Assembly: GCF_000368585.1 (NCBI RefSeq)
Contig: NZ_KB849558.1
Location: 1,701,043 to 1,765,042 of the forward strand
Reading direction: 5' to 3'
Source: Acinetobacter venetianus RAG-1 = CIP 110063
GTDB lineage: Bacteria; Pseudomonadota; Gammaproteobacteria; Pseudomonadales; Moraxellaceae
Length of the DNA: 64,000 nt
Shown: piece after piece, positions 1-9,840 of the stretch
How positions within the stretch are numbered: position 1 is the stretch's first letter
How the letters are laid out: every line of letters starts with the position of its first letter
Notes under the pieces: generated by a model
What the model saw: the letters and a program-made list of their open reading frames with translations, nothing else
The model's database searches: none
Told to the model about the DNA's origin: nothing
Position numbers and translations under genes: made by a program

Positions 1-1306
1 TAAAATACTCGCCAGTATTAGATGCTCGAATAATGCCAAAACCATCATCAAAATCAAGTCTTACACCATCGATTTTACTGATACGAGCACCTAAACGATG
101 ACTTAAAATTTCAACGTCACTCAAAACTTGCTTTGGATTGATATGATGCGTGCTAATATATGTGTCTTCGGTACAGTATCTTTCCGGGTAAACTGAGAGT
201 AACTCGGCTAAGCTTTTAGCATCAGATTGAGTCAAATACTCCATAACACGTAACGCAGCATATAATCCATCGTCATAGCCATAACCGCGCCCATCGTTAA
301 ACACATAATGCCCTGCATATTCACCGCCAAATACAGCTTCACCTTGCGACTGCGATAAATACGCGCGTAAAAAACTACTACCTGTTCGGATCATTTTCGC
401 TTGTCCCTCAAGCTGCTGAACTGTATCAGCGACCATACGAGAGCATTTCACATCAAATACGATTTCTTTATGTGGATGTTGTTGCAAACACATCTGGGCA
501 AATAAAGACAATAAACGATCAGGACTAATGATATGTGCTAGCTCATCCAATAAAACCACTCGATCTCCATCACCATCTAAGGCAATACCAAGATCGGCTT
601 TCTCTGAAAGAATAGCTGCTTGTAATTGTGATAAATGTTCTGCATGTGAAGGATCAGGTGCATGATCTGGAAAGTGCCCATTTGCCTCACAACGCAGCGC
701 GATCACTTCGCAACCTAACTTTTCCAAAACAAGCTTTGCACATCGCCCAGCAGAGCCATTCAAACCATCTAAAACAACTTTTAATGGTCTTGTTAGGTGA
801 ATATCTCTGAGTAAAGAATGTTGATATTGCAAGCAATACTGCGGAATGATTTTATGGAGCAAACCATCAACTAAAGGACTATCGAGTTGATTCTTAGATA
901 TTTGAGCAAGATGTCCGACATGTTGAATCATTTCAGGACAAGGTGGCTCTCCTTTTAGAATCCATTTAATCCCATTATCAGATTTTGGATTGTGACTTGC
1001 CGTCACCATGATTCCATTACCACCAAAATCTCGGGCAATGTAATACATCATCGGTGAGGAACAGCATCCTATATTGGTTACAGCTATTCCTTGTTGTTCA
1101 AATATCTGTTGAATGATATTTGCATACGTTGGACTGGTTAGACGAGCATCATAACCAATGACTATATGATCTTGCTCACTTTTTTTATATTGATCTGCTA
1201 ATGCATAAGCAATTGAGCAAATCACTTGAGGTGTTAAATTGCTAAGTTTTCCACGGATATCATAAGCACGAAAAATATTCAGAGGAAATGTATGTTTTAT
1301 ATTCAC
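1..1306 (-). CDS. Phosphomannomutase/phosphoglucomutase, 3' end cut by window edge
   Basis: Alpha-D-phosphohexomutase interconverting hexose 6- and 1-phosphates for nucleotide-sugar, LPS and capsule precursor synthesis in the cytoplasm. On the minus strand the frame opens with GTG at 1306 and shows the DIRG N-terminal signature, the catalytic phosphoserine loop TASHNP (about 986-1010), the metal-binding DGDGDR loop (about 550-585), the sugar-specificity loop GGEYAGH (about 300-335), and the domain-4 phosphate loop RASNTGE close to the window start. About 435 residues are visible against roughly 460 for AlgC-type enzymes, so only the last few dozen residues are missing. It lies downstream of dut on the same strand, separated by a terminator-like hairpin. 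Whether the main substrate is mannose or glucose phosphate cannot be read from sequence. Confidence 0.93.
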   Translation of the reverse strand, partial: MNIKHTFPLNIFRAYDIRGKLSNLTPQVICSIAYALADQYKKSEQDHIVIGYDARLTSPTYANIIQQIFEQQGIAVTNIGCCSSPMMYYIARDFGGNGIMVTASHNPKSDNGIKWILKGEPPCPEMIQHVGHLAQISKNQLDSPLVDGLLHKIIPQYCLQYQHSLLRDIHLTRPLKVVLDGLNGSAGRCAKLVLEKLGCEVIALRCEANGHFPDHAPDPSHAEHLSQLQAAILSEKADLGIALDGDGDRVVLLDELAHIISPDRLLSLFAQMCLQQHPHKEIVFDVKCSRMVADTVQQLEGQAKMIRTGSSFLRAYLSQSQGEAVFGGEYAGHYVFNDGRGYGYDDGLYAALRVMEYLTQSDAKSLAELLSVYPERYCTEDTYISTHHINPKQVLSDVEILSHRLGARISKIDGVRLDFDDGFGIIRASNTGEYF

Positions 1307-1444
1307 AGCAAGCCCCTATTTCTTATAATCATAGATGATTCAAAAACCAAAATTGTTTAGAAATTAATTAACCCTTATTCAGTTAAATTAAAATAATTAA
1401 TCTGCTGCTTTTTAATATATATTTGGTTAACAATCAATATGAGA

Positions 1445-1475
1445 AATGCAATATCTCATAGGAAGATATTGCATT
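1445..1475 (-). terminator. Terminator-like hairpin downstream of dut
   Basis: Perfect 12-bp inverted repeat (AATGCAATATCT and its complement) with a 7-base loop. On the minus strand it is followed by a short T-rich run. It sits 25 bases past the dut stop, between dut and the mutase gene. Confidence 0.6.
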
Positions 1476-1499
1476 GATATAGATAACAGCTAAATAAAC

Positions 1500-1952
1500 T
1501 TATTGTTTTCCTGTGTGACCGAAACCACCAGCACCACGCTCAGTCGCAACAAACTCATTCACTTGTTCAAACTCAGCTTGTACTACAGGAACGAGTACAT
1601 ATTGTGCCAAACGCTCACCTGGTTCTAAACGGAAGGTATTTTGCCCACGATTCCAAACAGAAACCATAAGCTCTCCTTGATAATCAGAGTCAATTAAACC
1701 AACTAAGTTACCTAACACAATACCATGTTTATGACCAAGACCTGAGCGAGGTAAAATTAAACCAGCAAAATTTGGATCTTCAATATAAATTGCTAAACCA
1801 GTTTTAACTAAAACCGTTTCACCCGCAGCAATTTCAATCGCTTCTTCCAAACATGCACGTAGATCCAAACCAGCTGAACCATTTGTTGCATAAGAAGGCA
1901 TCGCCCACTCTTGGCCTAAACGCTTGTCTAATACTTTTACTTGGACTTTCAT
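1500..1952 (-). CDS. dut: dUTP diphosphatase
   Basis: Trimeric dUTPase hydrolysing dUTP to dUMP and pyrophosphate, which keeps uracil out of DNA and supplies dUMP for thymidylate synthesis. The 150-residue length is normal. Conserved motifs are visible: GLDLRA near 28-33, PRSGLG at 68-73, [10 protein letters not shown] at 85-94 with the catalytic Asp, and the mobile C-terminal arm GGFGHTG at 142-148. It starts at an ATG 59 bases downstream of the small exported-protein gene and is followed by a hairpin and then the mutase gene on the same strand. Confidence 0.97.
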   Translation of the reverse strand: MKVQVKVLDKRLGQEWAMPSYATNGSAGLDLRACLEEAIEIAAGETVLVKTGLAIYIEDPNFAGLILPRSGLGHKHGIVLGNLVGLIDSDYQGELMVSVWNRGQNTFRLEPGERLAQYVLVPVVQAEFEQVNEFVATERGAGGFGHTGKQ

Positions 1953-2011
1953 AAAGCTAACCTTTCGAATATAAAACTTCTACTTCCAAAGACTAGAAGA
2001 TATGTAATCAA

Positions 2012-2485
2012 CTAATCTTTTAAATTTCTCATAAAATCTGAATACAAATCCCAATCTGGTTGATAAGTTTCAACAATTTTTATTGGATAAATTTTCTTAC
2101 CCTTTAAAACTTGATTGAATTTCTTTTTCCAAACAATCGGATTTTTTACATACCAGACCCACTCTTTTCTAGAGTTTCCAGTTACAACTAAAACTAGTTG
2201 GCCTAGATCTTTGGTATCTAATTTAGAAATATCTTCTTCAAAATCAAATTGTGCACCCATTGTTGGAGAATCAGGCATTCCACTCTTATTAATATCTGAG
2301 TAATGCCAATAAATTCTCAATAAATATGGATAATTCGACTTGACTATACCTTCTGCATATTTGCCACGAAATACTAGAACTTTGCCATTTTCAAAACCTT
2401 TTGCAGTAAAATAGGTTTCTTCTGCTGTTACGGTTTGGCTAAAAAACAGCAATGATAGAAAAGTAATAAAAATATATCGCTTCAC
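2012..2485 (-). CDS. Small exported protein of unknown function
   Basis: 157 residues with GTG as the likely start, only five bases after the rep stop codon, so probably cotranscribed with rep. Residues 1-21 form a clear Sec signal peptide (Lys-Arg, hydrophobic core, TVTA cleavage region). The mature part is rich in aromatic residues and lysine, with no membrane segment and no motif I recognise. It is probably periplasmic. No function is assigned. Confidence 0.75.
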   Translation of the reverse strand: MKRYIFITFLSLLFFSQTVTAEETYFTAKGFENGKVLVFRGKYAEGIVKSNYPYLLRIYWHYSDINKSGMPDSPTMGAQFDFEEDISKLDTKDLGQLVLVVTGNSRKEWVWYVKNPIVWKKKFNQVLKGKKIYPIKIVETYQPDWDLYSDFMRNLKD

Positions 2486-2490
2486 AAAAA

Positions 2491-4530
2491 CTATCGTTTC
2501 AACAATGCTTTTAAATTGGCAAGATACTGCTGCGCCTGTTCTTTTGGATCAACATTTGACGCAAGTTTCTTTTTACGTCCATGCCATTCCAACTCATCTT
2601 GTGGCAACTCATCCAAGAATCGACTTGGTGTCATTTGACGCATTTGACCACCATTCTTACGCTGTTCAGCTAAAGTAATTGTCAAACCTTGTCGCGCACG
2701 TGTAATCCCCACATACATCAATCGACGCTCTTCCTCGATGGTTTCTGAGGCGATTGAATTTTTATGTGGTAATAACTCTTCTTCTAAACCGATCATATAC
2801 ACATAAGGAAATTCCAACCCTTTCGCAGCATGTAAAGTTAATAAGTTAACTTTATCAGTATCTTCCTCTTCCTGTTGCTGCTCAAGCATATCTAACAACA
2901 CAAGTTTACGAATGACACTTTCAATATTCTTCTCATCAACATCGTCTGTACGATTCAATAAGTTTTGAATGCTGGTATATAAACTTTCGATATTGTCTAT
3001 TTTAGTTTTTTCTTGTGCAGGCGTTGCAGCTTGTTCTCGAACGTAATCGATATAGCCTGCTTCATTGATCATCTGACGGACTTTTGGAACGGGTTCATCA
3101 TCATCTAATAACTCGCGCGTAAATGTTGCAATAAAGTCTGCAAACTCATGCAATTGTGTGGCAGCTTTCTTCGGTAAAACCATCGATAAACGTTGATCCG
3201 AAGATGCTGTTAATAACGACAAAGTATTTTCTTGGGCAAATAACCCCAACTTTTCAAGCGTTACAGGGCCAATCGCACGTTTTGGCGTATTAATAATACG
3301 TAAAAATGCGCTGTCATCTTCGGGGTTGATGATCAAGCGTAAATAGCTCATCACATCTTTAATTTCTGCGCGTGCGAAGAAAGATTGCCCGCCAGAAAGT
3401 TTATAAGGAATTTGCATTTGGCGAAGTTGTGTTTCTAAAACACGTGCTTGGAAGTTACCACGATATAAAATCGCATAATCTTTCCAATTTTTCCCATTCA
3501 TCAATTTATGTGTGATGAGATCCTTAACAACACGCTCGGCCTCATCATCATCATTTAAACAAGTAATAATACGGATGGTCTCGCCATGCCCTTTATCACT
3601 CCACAGCTTCTTATCAAAAATATGTGGATTATTTTCAATAACAGCATTGGCTGCTTTTAGAATACGGCTAGTTGAACGATAGTTTTGTTCAAGCTTAATC
3701 ACTTTTAAGTTATGGAAATCATCTTTCAACAACGCCATATTTTCAGGTTTTGCACCACGCCACGCATAAATGGATTGGTCATCATCACCAACGGCAGTAA
3801 ACTGTCCCATCACACCAACCAACAGCTTCACTAAGGTATATTGTGCCGTGTTGGTATCTTGATATTCATCGACCAGTAAATAACGCACACGATTCTGCCA
3901 CTTATCACGCACTTCAGCATTTTCTTGGAGTAAACGTGTTGGCATCACGATCAGATCATCAAAGTCTACAGCGTTATATGCACGTAAGTTGCGCTCATAG
4001 AGTTGGTATAAATGTGCAAGTTGTACGTCTTCAACAGTTTCACAAGTTGAGTGTGCCTGTTCTGGCAAAACCAAGTCATTTTTCCAATCTGAGATTTTCT
4101 TCATTGCTTTCGCAATAAGCTCTTTACTCTCTGCCCCGGACATATTGTCACGTTGCATCAAATCCATCAGGATTCGTTTACAGTCATCCGCATCTAGAAT
4201 CGAAAAATTATTTTTAAGCGGTAAATGTTTTAGTTCTATACGTAATAAATTCAGACCAAAGGTATGGAAAGTAGAAACCGACAAACCTTTTGCTTCTTCA
4301 CGAGAAAGTAATTTACCAACACGCTCTTTCATCTCACGTGCTGCTTTGTTCGTAAATGTCATTGCTGTAATACGATGTGCTGGAATACCACACTGTTGCA
4401 CTAAAAAAGCAATCTTTCGGGTAATAACAGAAGTTTTACCTGAACCTGCACCTGCAAGCACCAACAATGGCCCCTGAACATATTTCATGGCTTCAAGTTG
4501 CTTGTCATTGAGTTGACTGGCAGATGACAT
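2491..4530 (-). CDS. rep: ATP-dependent DNA helicase Rep (UvrD/Rep superfamily 1)
   Basis: 3'-5' DNA helicase that helps the replisome past bound proteins and in replication restart. At 679 residues it matches E. coli Rep length. Superfamily 1A motifs are visible: Walker A AGAGSGKT at 26-33, TFTNKAAREMKERV (Ia), DEYQDTN (II), GDDDQSIYAWRGA (III), QNYRST (IV), LLTLHAAKGLEF (V) and EEERRLMYVGITRA (VI). Rep rather than UvrD is favoured by length and overall resemblance; UvrD is normally about 720 residues. The downstream exported-protein gene begins five bases after its stop. Confidence 0.92.
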   Translation of the reverse strand: MSSASQLNDKQLEAMKYVQGPLLVLAGAGSGKTSVITRKIAFLVQQCGIPAHRITAMTFTNKAAREMKERVGKLLSREEAKGLSVSTFHTFGLNLLRIELKHLPLKNNFSILDADDCKRILMDLMQRDNMSGAESKELIAKAMKKISDWKNDLVLPEQAHSTCETVEDVQLAHLYQLYERNLRAYNAVDFDDLIVMPTRLLQENAEVRDKWQNRVRYLLVDEYQDTNTAQYTLVKLLVGVMGQFTAVGDDDQSIYAWRGAKPENMALLKDDFHNLKVIKLEQNYRSTSRILKAANAVIENNPHIFDKKLWSDKGHGETIRIITCLNDDDEAERVVKDLITHKLMNGKNWKDYAILYRGNFQARVLETQLRQMQIPYKLSGGQSFFARAEIKDVMSYLRLIINPEDDSAFLRIINTPKRAIGPVTLEKLGLFAQENTLSLLTASSDQRLSMVLPKKAATQLHEFADFIATFTRELLDDDEPVPKVRQMINEAGYIDYVREQAATPAQEKTKIDNIESLYTSIQNLLNRTDDVDEKNIESVIRKLVLLDMLEQQQEEEDTDKVNLLTLHAAKGLEFPYVYMIGLEEELLPHKNSIASETIEEERRLMYVGITRARQGLTITLAEQRKNGGQMRQMTPSRFLDELPQDELEWHGRKKKLASNVDPKEQAQQYLANLKALLKR

Positions 4531-4685
4531 TAATAATACCTCTCTCGTTTCCGAGCCTTATTTTTCGAGCACAATTATAGACATCTCTTTTTTAGAATCC
4601 CAATAGTAAATCTTGGGATATGTATAAATTATGATGTCTTATGCAATTGCTACGCCACAGTTTGTCGCGAGATTCTAAAAGCCAT

Positions 4686-4711
4686 AAAAAAACCACCCGA
4701 AGGTGGTTTTT
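4686..4711 (-). terminator. Rho-independent terminator of the OmpA-like lipoprotein gene
   Basis: AAACCACC / GGTGGTTT hairpin flanked by A and T runs, starting 16 bases beyond the stop codon of the minus-strand gene at 4727. Confidence 0.85.
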
Positions 4712-4726
4712 AGAAATCAGTAAAAA

Positions 4727-5392
4727 TTACTGTTTTGCATAAATGCTGATTTCAACACGGCGGTTTTGCTCTTTACCAGCAGCAGTCGCGTTAGAAGCGA
4801 TCGGGTTAGAAGAACCCATACCTTGCGCATCAATACGGCTGCTCGAAATGCCTTGACCAGCTAAATATGTTTTAACTGACTGAGCACGCGCTTGAGATAA
4901 TGGAATGTTGATTGAGTCATTACCAGTATTATCTGTATAACCTGTTACAAGAATCGCGCTCTTGTTATCTTCAGCTAAAACTTGTGCAACTTTGTTTAAA
5001 GTGCCGTAGAAGTTAGGTTTGATATTTGATTTGTTAGTATCAAATGTAATGCTACCAGGCATAATCAATTGAACAGAACCATCTGGATTACGGCCTACAT
5101 CAACGCCAGTACCTGCCATTTGCTCACGTAATTTTTTCTCTTTGTTATCGAGATATAAACCACTCGCACCACCAAGAATCGCACCAATTGCAATCGCACG
5201 GTTGTTTTGGCTGCTGCTACCGTTGTTAATACCCTTAGAAACACCGTAACCTGCCGCCGCACCAATTAATGCACCTAAAGCAGATTTGTCGTAAGAAACA
5301 CCACCAATATCATTACCCTGACCGCTCATTGTTTGGCAACCAGAAAGTACCAATCCAGCCCCTACGAGTGTTGAAATTACTAATGCACGCAT
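4727..5392 (-). CDS. OmpA-family outer-membrane lipoprotein with glycine-zipper domain
   Basis: 221-residue lipoprotein, probably anchored in the outer membrane and binding peptidoglycan. It has a lipoprotein signal ending LVLSGC, with the acylated Cys at residue 19. A glycine/alanine-rich glycine-zipper segment (about 40-82) is followed by an OmpA-like domain (about 110-221) with TFDTNKSNI, GYTDNTG and the terminal NRRVEISI motif typical of diaminopimelate-binding folds. The architecture resembles E. coli YiaD. A good ribosome-binding site (AGGAG) precedes the ATG. It is an independent unit with its own terminator. Confidence 0.9.
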   Translation of the reverse strand: MRALVISTLVGAGLVLSGCQTMSGQGNDIGGVSYDKSALGALIGAAAGYGVSKGINNGSSSQNNRAIAIGAILGGASGLYLDNKEKKLREQMAGTGVDVGRNPDGSVQLIMPGSITFDTNKSNIKPNFYGTLNKVAQVLAEDNKSAILVTGYTDNTGNDSINIPLSQARAQSVKTYLAGQGISSSRIDAQGMGSSNPIASNATAAGKEQNRRVEISIYAKQ

Positions 5393-5783
5393 TGCGTAGC
5401 TCCTGTCTATGTATTTTGTTGTCTTGGTAAATAATGAAGTAGAACTTTGCGCTAGACCATTGATATTTTGTTAATAATAAACACTTTATTTATATTTTTG
5501 TAATATTTTGATGCACTTTACTTGAAGGTATCATCACACTTCCTCCATGTTTGACCAATTATGAACTAAAAATGAATTTCGAGACTCGTATCACAAAACA
5601 AATCATCTGATAATAGATCTGATTCATATATTGAGTTTTCACCTATTTTGCACAGAAAAACTCGCTTAAATGATTTAAATATATAAAAAATGTCAACATC
5701 TCTAAATATACAGTTGTATTTCAATCTCTGTTGTTTATAGTTGGAGCATCTTTATTAAAACATCTGCACTCAAGGCTCGATTT
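5393..5783. other. 391-base AT-rich intergenic region
   Basis: Divergent upstream region of the OmpA-like lipoprotein gene (minus) and the acyltransferase gene (plus). I see no open frame with a ribosome-binding site, no RNA gene and no strong hairpin. Promoters for both genes should lie here, but no hexamer pair stands out enough to call. Confidence 0.6.
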
Positions 5784-6701
5784 ATGACTAACGCAAATAA
5801 AAAAGCGTCCTTATTGCAAAAAGTAAGCAAAGGACTCACCGTCAGTTCAGTGATCACTGGAAGTACATTTTTGCATGGTCCTCCAGTTCTAGCTTTGGGC
5901 TTCACTAAATTCTTTAAAAAATCAAAAAAAGTCGATGAAACTAATATCCAATTAGCAAATAGCTGGATTGGCATTAACAATCAATTGATTGAACACGTCT
6001 TACCAAATCTAAATTGGGACATTACGATTGATGAAAAACTCGACCTGAATTTACAAGGTCGCTATTTGATGATTTGTAATCATCAGAGCTGGGTCGATAC
6101 GACGGTTAATCAATATTTTGGTTTAAAACGTATGCCACTCACCCGTTTCTTCACCAAATGGGAACTTATTTTTATTCCTTTTGTAGGGCAAGCCTTCAAG
6201 ATTTTGGGCTTCCCAATGATGAAACGTCATACCAAGGCTCAAATTGCAAAGAATCCAGAACTTAAGCATCGTGATATGCTCGAAGCACGCAAAGCTTGTG
6301 AACAGCTATTAAGTCAACCTTTTACTTTATTAAACTATTTAGAAGGAACACGCTTTACACCTGAAAAGCATGCTCAACAACAATCTCCTTATCAAAACTT
6401 ATTAAAGCCTAAAGCAGGTGGATTGGCCTTGGCATTGAATATCTTGGGAGATAAAATCGATTCCCTCGTTGATATGACCATTGTTTATCCAAATGGTGCA
6501 CCAGGTTATGGTGATTTTTGGTTAGGTGGCGTATCAGATATTGCGGTCGATTTACGTAAAATTGATATTCCAGATTGGGTTCTCGGTGGTAATTACGAAG
6601 ACGATCCAGTTTATCGTGAACGGTTCCAAAAGTGGGTAGATCAAATCTGGACTGAAAAAGATCAACTCATTACTCGTATGAAATCCAGATACAACCAGTA
6701 A
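5784..6701 (+). CDS. 1-acyl-sn-glycerol-3-phosphate acyltransferase family protein (PlsC-like)
   Basis: Phospholipid acyltransferase family enzyme of 305 residues. It carries the catalytic block NHQSWVD at 99-105 (His100, Asp105; the HX4D motif) and the EGTRFTPEK glycerol-phosphate binding block near 184. An N-terminal hydrophobic stretch (about 17-42) suggests membrane association. It resembles the longer YihG-type acyltransferases more than the short housekeeping PlsC. The next gene begins 24 bases later, suggesting a two-gene transcript. The exact acyl donor and acceptor cannot be read from sequence. Confidence 0.87.
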   Translation: MTNANKKASLLQKVSKGLTVSSVITGSTFLHGPPVLALGFTKFFKKSKKVDETNIQLANSWIGINNQLIEHVLPNLNWDITIDEKLDLNLQGRYLMICNHQSWVDTTVNQYFGLKRMPLTRFFTKWELIFIPFVGQAFKILGFPMMKRHTKAQIAKNPELKHRDMLEARKACEQLLSQPFTLLNYLEGTRFTPEKHAQQQSPYQNLLKPKAGGLALALNILGDKIDSLVDMTIVYPNGAPGYGDFWLGGVSDIAVDLRKIDIPDWVLGGNYEDDPVYRERFQKWVDQIWTEKDQLITRMKSRYNQ

Positions 6702-6725
6702 TTTATTAAGGGATTAAATAGAAGT

Positions 6726-7784
6726 ATGGCCCAGCAGGACTCTGATCAAAACTCTAAATATAACTATGTAAATCCGAGCAGTAAGTTTTTTAAACTGTTC
6801 CTTGTCTATGACATTTTCATGGTCTTTATTATTGTTTTTAACCTGTTCTGTTTGGGCATGAACTTCTTTCTCATGAGCAATATTGGAGCGTGGTTTTTTA
6901 ATACCATCCAGCTCCCAAGTGTTCTTGAGTTTTATCGTACACACTTACATCCGTGGGTCATCATCACAGAAGCGTGGTTTATTATCTTTTTAATTGCTGA
7001 GCTTGCCGTACGTTGGTTTCTTGCAATTGTCCAAAAGCATCATGCGCGTTGGTGGTTCTTCCCTTTTATTCACTGGTACGAGATCATTGCGATTATTCCG
7101 CATTTCCGTTTTTTACGTTTATTCCGCGCTGGTATTATTGCTTATCGACTACACGAGCTGGGTTATAAAGTTGTTCCTGACAATCTTCGAATCAAAGCAC
7201 TCTTTTACTATCGTGTCGTAATGGAAGAGCTTTCCGATCGTGTTGTGATTACCGTGATTGATGGTATTCGACATGAGCTGGATACAAGTTCAAGTCATAA
7301 AAAGATTATTCATGACTTAGTAGATCATCATCGACAATTATTCACAATAACACTCGCTTCGATGTTGCAAGAGTCGCTTGCTGTCGCATTACAACAACAA
7401 GAACCTGCAATTAAGCAAAAAGTCGGCCTGATTGTGAATCAAGCCATTGAGGATACGCCTGAACTTACCCAATTATTGCGTCTAATTCCGATTGTTGGTG
7501 GGCGCATCGAACAACAAATTCAAAGTATAGGACAACGCTTAGGTGAAAATATTAGCGCTGGTTTAATCGAACCATTTACCGCAGGTTCACTACAAAAACC
7601 AAATGAAAGTTATCAGCTGATTGCAGAGAAAGTGAGTGAGTTAAATATCGATAATCATTACTTAGAAGAATTGGTTGAATCCGTCGTATATGAAAGCCTT
7701 GAAGCTATTCGAAAACAAGTAAAAGTAAAACAATGGCAGCAAATGTTAGAAGAACATGATCAATTGGATAAAAAAGCAGAATGA
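6726..7784 (+). CDS. Membrane protein of unknown function
   Basis: 352 residues. The N-terminal 140 residues contain two strong membrane helices (about 17-47 and 75-101) and a third amphipathic hydrophobic stretch (about 110-128) followed by the arginine-rich RFLRLFRAG. This looks superficially like part of a voltage-gated-channel sensor domain, but no pore or selectivity filter is visible. The C-terminal 200 residues are soluble, helical and rich in Gln and Glu. It lies 24 bases after the acyltransferase gene and is probably cotranscribed. I do not recognise a characterised family. Confidence 0.8.
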   Translation: MAQQDSDQNSKYNYVNPSSKFFKLFLVYDIFMVFIIVFNLFCLGMNFFLMSNIGAWFFNTIQLPSVLEFYRTHLHPWVIITEAWFIIFLIAELAVRWFLAIVQKHHARWWFFPFIHWYEIIAIIPHFRFLRLFRAGIIAYRLHELGYKVVPDNLRIKALFYYRVVMEELSDRVVITVIDGIRHELDTSSSHKKIIHDLVDHHRQLFTITLASMLQESLAVALQQQEPAIKQKVGLIVNQAIEDTPELTQLLRLIPIVGGRIEQQIQSIGQRLGENISAGLIEPFTAGSLQKPNESYQLIAEKVSELNIDNHYLEELVESVVYESLEAIRKQVKVKQWQQMLEEHDQLDKKAE

Positions 7785-7901
7785 TTACAAGAAAAATTAC
7801 CAATCGTGCTAGAGAATTCGTGTAATTTGTTCTAGCATTTGCTTTTATTTACAACATGCTTTAACACAATAGAGCGCTTAAAAAGCCCTGAAGGATAAAT
7901 T

Positions 7902-8621
7902 ATGGCTGATATACGGATTACGGGCAGAATGGTGAATTTTAGTCGACTGATTTTCGACACAAATGACCATACTGCAATCCGCCAGCAACTTAGCAACACA
8001 CTCAGCGAAGCTTCTTATTTAGGAACTTTAGTTATTATTGATAGTACAGTTGAGCAAGAACTGATTGCCTTAATTCAGCTATTAATTGATTTGGGCTTAC
8101 AGCCAATGGCTGTGATTGATGGTATTTTGGGCGAACAAGCACGCGCGATTCAATTCCCTGTACTTCCAGCAGACCAACCGCTACAAAGAATCAAAGCATC
8201 TAAAGAGCAAGTCGTTGAGCACGTAGCAGAGAAACCTTCAGAGAGTTCTGCAATACAAACACCACAAAAAAATACATCGAATACGCATATCACCTCTTAT
8301 CATGATGAGATTTTGCGTACAGGCCAATGTTTGGTCCAAGATCAAGGCGATATCATCTTAAATGCTGGCATGAATAGTGGTTCAGAAGTGATTGCGTCTG
8401 GAAATATTCACATTTATGGTAATGCTCGTGGTAGAGTCATTGCAGGTGCAGGTGGACATACCTCAGCGCGTATTTTTTGCCACTCGCTGGAAGCTGAACT
8501 TGTCTCTATTGCAGGGACTTATTGCGTAGCAGATGATATTCCAAAAGATATGATCAAAAAGTCTGTACATATTTATTTAAATAACAAGCAAGAGCTTGAA
8601 TTTGAAGCTTTACAGTTTTAA
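7902..8621 (+). CDS. minC: Septum site-determining protein MinC
   Basis: FtsZ-assembly inhibitor that, recruited by MinD, blocks division at the poles. 239 residues: an N-terminal MinC_N domain (about 1-105), a variable linker rich in Ser, Thr and Gln (about 105-130), and the C-terminal beta-helix domain with a [20 protein letters not shown] stretch and [13 protein letters not shown], the conserved MinD-binding region RVxAG. First gene of a minC-minD-minE operon in the usual order. Confidence 0.96.
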   Translation: MADIRITGRMVNFSRLIFDTNDHTAIRQQLSNTLSEASYLGTLVIIDSTVEQELIALIQLLIDLGLQPMAVIDGILGEQARAIQFPVLPADQPLQRIKASKEQVVEHVAEKPSESSAIQTPQKNTSNTHITSYHDEILRTGQCLVQDQGDIILNAGMNSGSEVIASGNIHIYGNARGRVIAGAGGHTSARIFCHSLEAELVSIAGTYCVADDIPKDMIKKSVHIYLNNKQELEFEALQF

Positions 8622-8686
8622 TTTATCAGATTAAACACCAAAAAAGCCCTTTTAGGGGCGTATGACCATAAATAGGAGTGGATTCG

Positions 8687-9499
8687 GTGGCCAAAATTGT
8701 TGTCGTAACGTCAGGCAAAGGTGGTGTAGGTAAAACTACAACAAGCGCATCTTTTGCAACAGGATTAGCCCTACGTGGTCATAAGACTGTTGTGATTGAC
8801 TTCGATGTAGGTTTACGAAATCTTGATTTAATCATGGGCTGCGAACGCCGCGTAGTTTATGACTTTGTAAATGTCATTAATAATGAAGCACGCTTACAGC
8901 AAGCGTTGATCCGTGATAAAGATATTGAAAACTTATACATCCTCCCTGCTTCTCAAACACGCGATAAAGATGCGTTAAGTGATGATGGTGTGGCACGCGT
9001 AATCGACGAACTTTCTCAAGAATTTGATTACATCATCTGTGACTCACCTGCGGGTATTGAACGTGGTGCTATTTTAGCCATGTATCATGCTGATGAAGCA
9101 ATCATTGTAACGAACCCTGAGATTTCATCAGTTCGTGACTCTGACCGTATTATCGGTATGCTAGACAGCAAAACTAAAAAAGTTGAACAAAACGAAGGTC
9201 GTATCCGTAAGCATTTGTGTATTACACGTTTCAACCCAGAACGTGCTGATAAACAAGAAATGCTCACGATTGATGATATTTCGAAAGATATTTTACGAGT
9301 GCCGACATTGGGTGTTATTCCAGAATGTCCGAGCGTACTTCAAGCATCTAACGAAGGTAAGCCAGTTATTCTTTATTCAGAGACTAAAGCTGGACAAGCC
9401 TATGATGACTTAGTGGCTCGCTTCCTTGGTGAAGACCGCCCATATCGACACATTGAAGTACAGCCAAAAGGTTGGTTAGCTAGACTATTTGGAGCGTAA
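8687..9499 (+). CDS. minD: Septum site-determining protein MinD (ATPase)
   Basis: Membrane-associated ParA-type ATPase that carries MinC and oscillates with MinE. I chose the GTG at 8687: AGGAG at 8674-8678 lies eight bases upstream and the resulting 270-residue protein begins MAKIVVVTSGKGGVGKT, as in E. coli. An in-frame GTG at 8678 would add three residues but overlaps the ribosome-binding site. The deviant Walker A is KGGVGKT at 11-17 (signature Lys11, catalytic Lys16). The C-terminal amphipathic membrane-targeting helix is present (GWLARLFGA). minE starts two bases after the stop. Confidence 0.97.
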   Translation: MAKIVVVTSGKGGVGKTTTSASFATGLALRGHKTVVIDFDVGLRNLDLIMGCERRVVYDFVNVINNEARLQQALIRDKDIENLYILPASQTRDKDALSDDGVARVIDELSQEFDYIICDSPAGIERGAILAMYHADEAIIVTNPEISSVRDSDRIIGMLDSKTKKVEQNEGRIRKHLCITRFNPERADKQEMLTIDDISKDILRVPTLGVIPECPSVLQASNEGKPVILYSETKAGQAYDDLVARFLGEDRPYRHIEVQPKGWLARLFGA

Positions 9500-9501
9500 T
9501 T

Positions 9502-9774
9502 ATGGCAGGATTCTGGAGTAAACTTTTTAGCAGTGATGAAAAACCATCAAGTGCACAAACTGCCAAAGATCGCTTAAAAGTTATTGTTGCATCTGAACAA
9601 GGTTTAGGTCGTCGCCTAAGCCAAGATAAAATTGACCAAATGAAGAAAGAAATCATGCAGGTCGTAAGCCGTTATGTACGCGGTGTTGATGAACAGCATA
9701 TTCAAATGCAAGTTCGTTCAGAAGCAAATATCGAAATGTTAGAAATGAATATCAATTTACCTGAAGATCGATAG
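9502..9774 (+). CDS. minE: Cell division topological specificity factor MinE
   Basis: 90-residue activator of the MinD ATPase that confines MinC to the poles. It has an N-terminal membrane-binding amphipathic segment (AGFWSKLFS), the anti-MinCD helix region with RLKVIVASEQ, and a C-terminal dimerisation domain ending in NINLPE. It follows minD almost without a gap. Confidence 0.96.
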   Translation: MAGFWSKLFSSDEKPSSAQTAKDRLKVIVASEQGLGRRLSQDKIDQMKKEIMQVVSRYVRGVDEQHIQMQVRSEANIEMLEMNINLPEDR

Positions 9775-9840
9775 AAGTTTTTTCATTAGCGAACTTTTGT
9801 AAATAAAGGCAGAATATACAGCAGAATTTTAAAAGTATTA

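Noticed and set aside
43..1300. Possibility that the truncated mutase gene is a pseudogene, because no long ATG ORF was obvious
   Set aside because: The frame is open from the GTG at 1306 to the window edge with all catalytic motifs intact; it is cut only by the window boundary.
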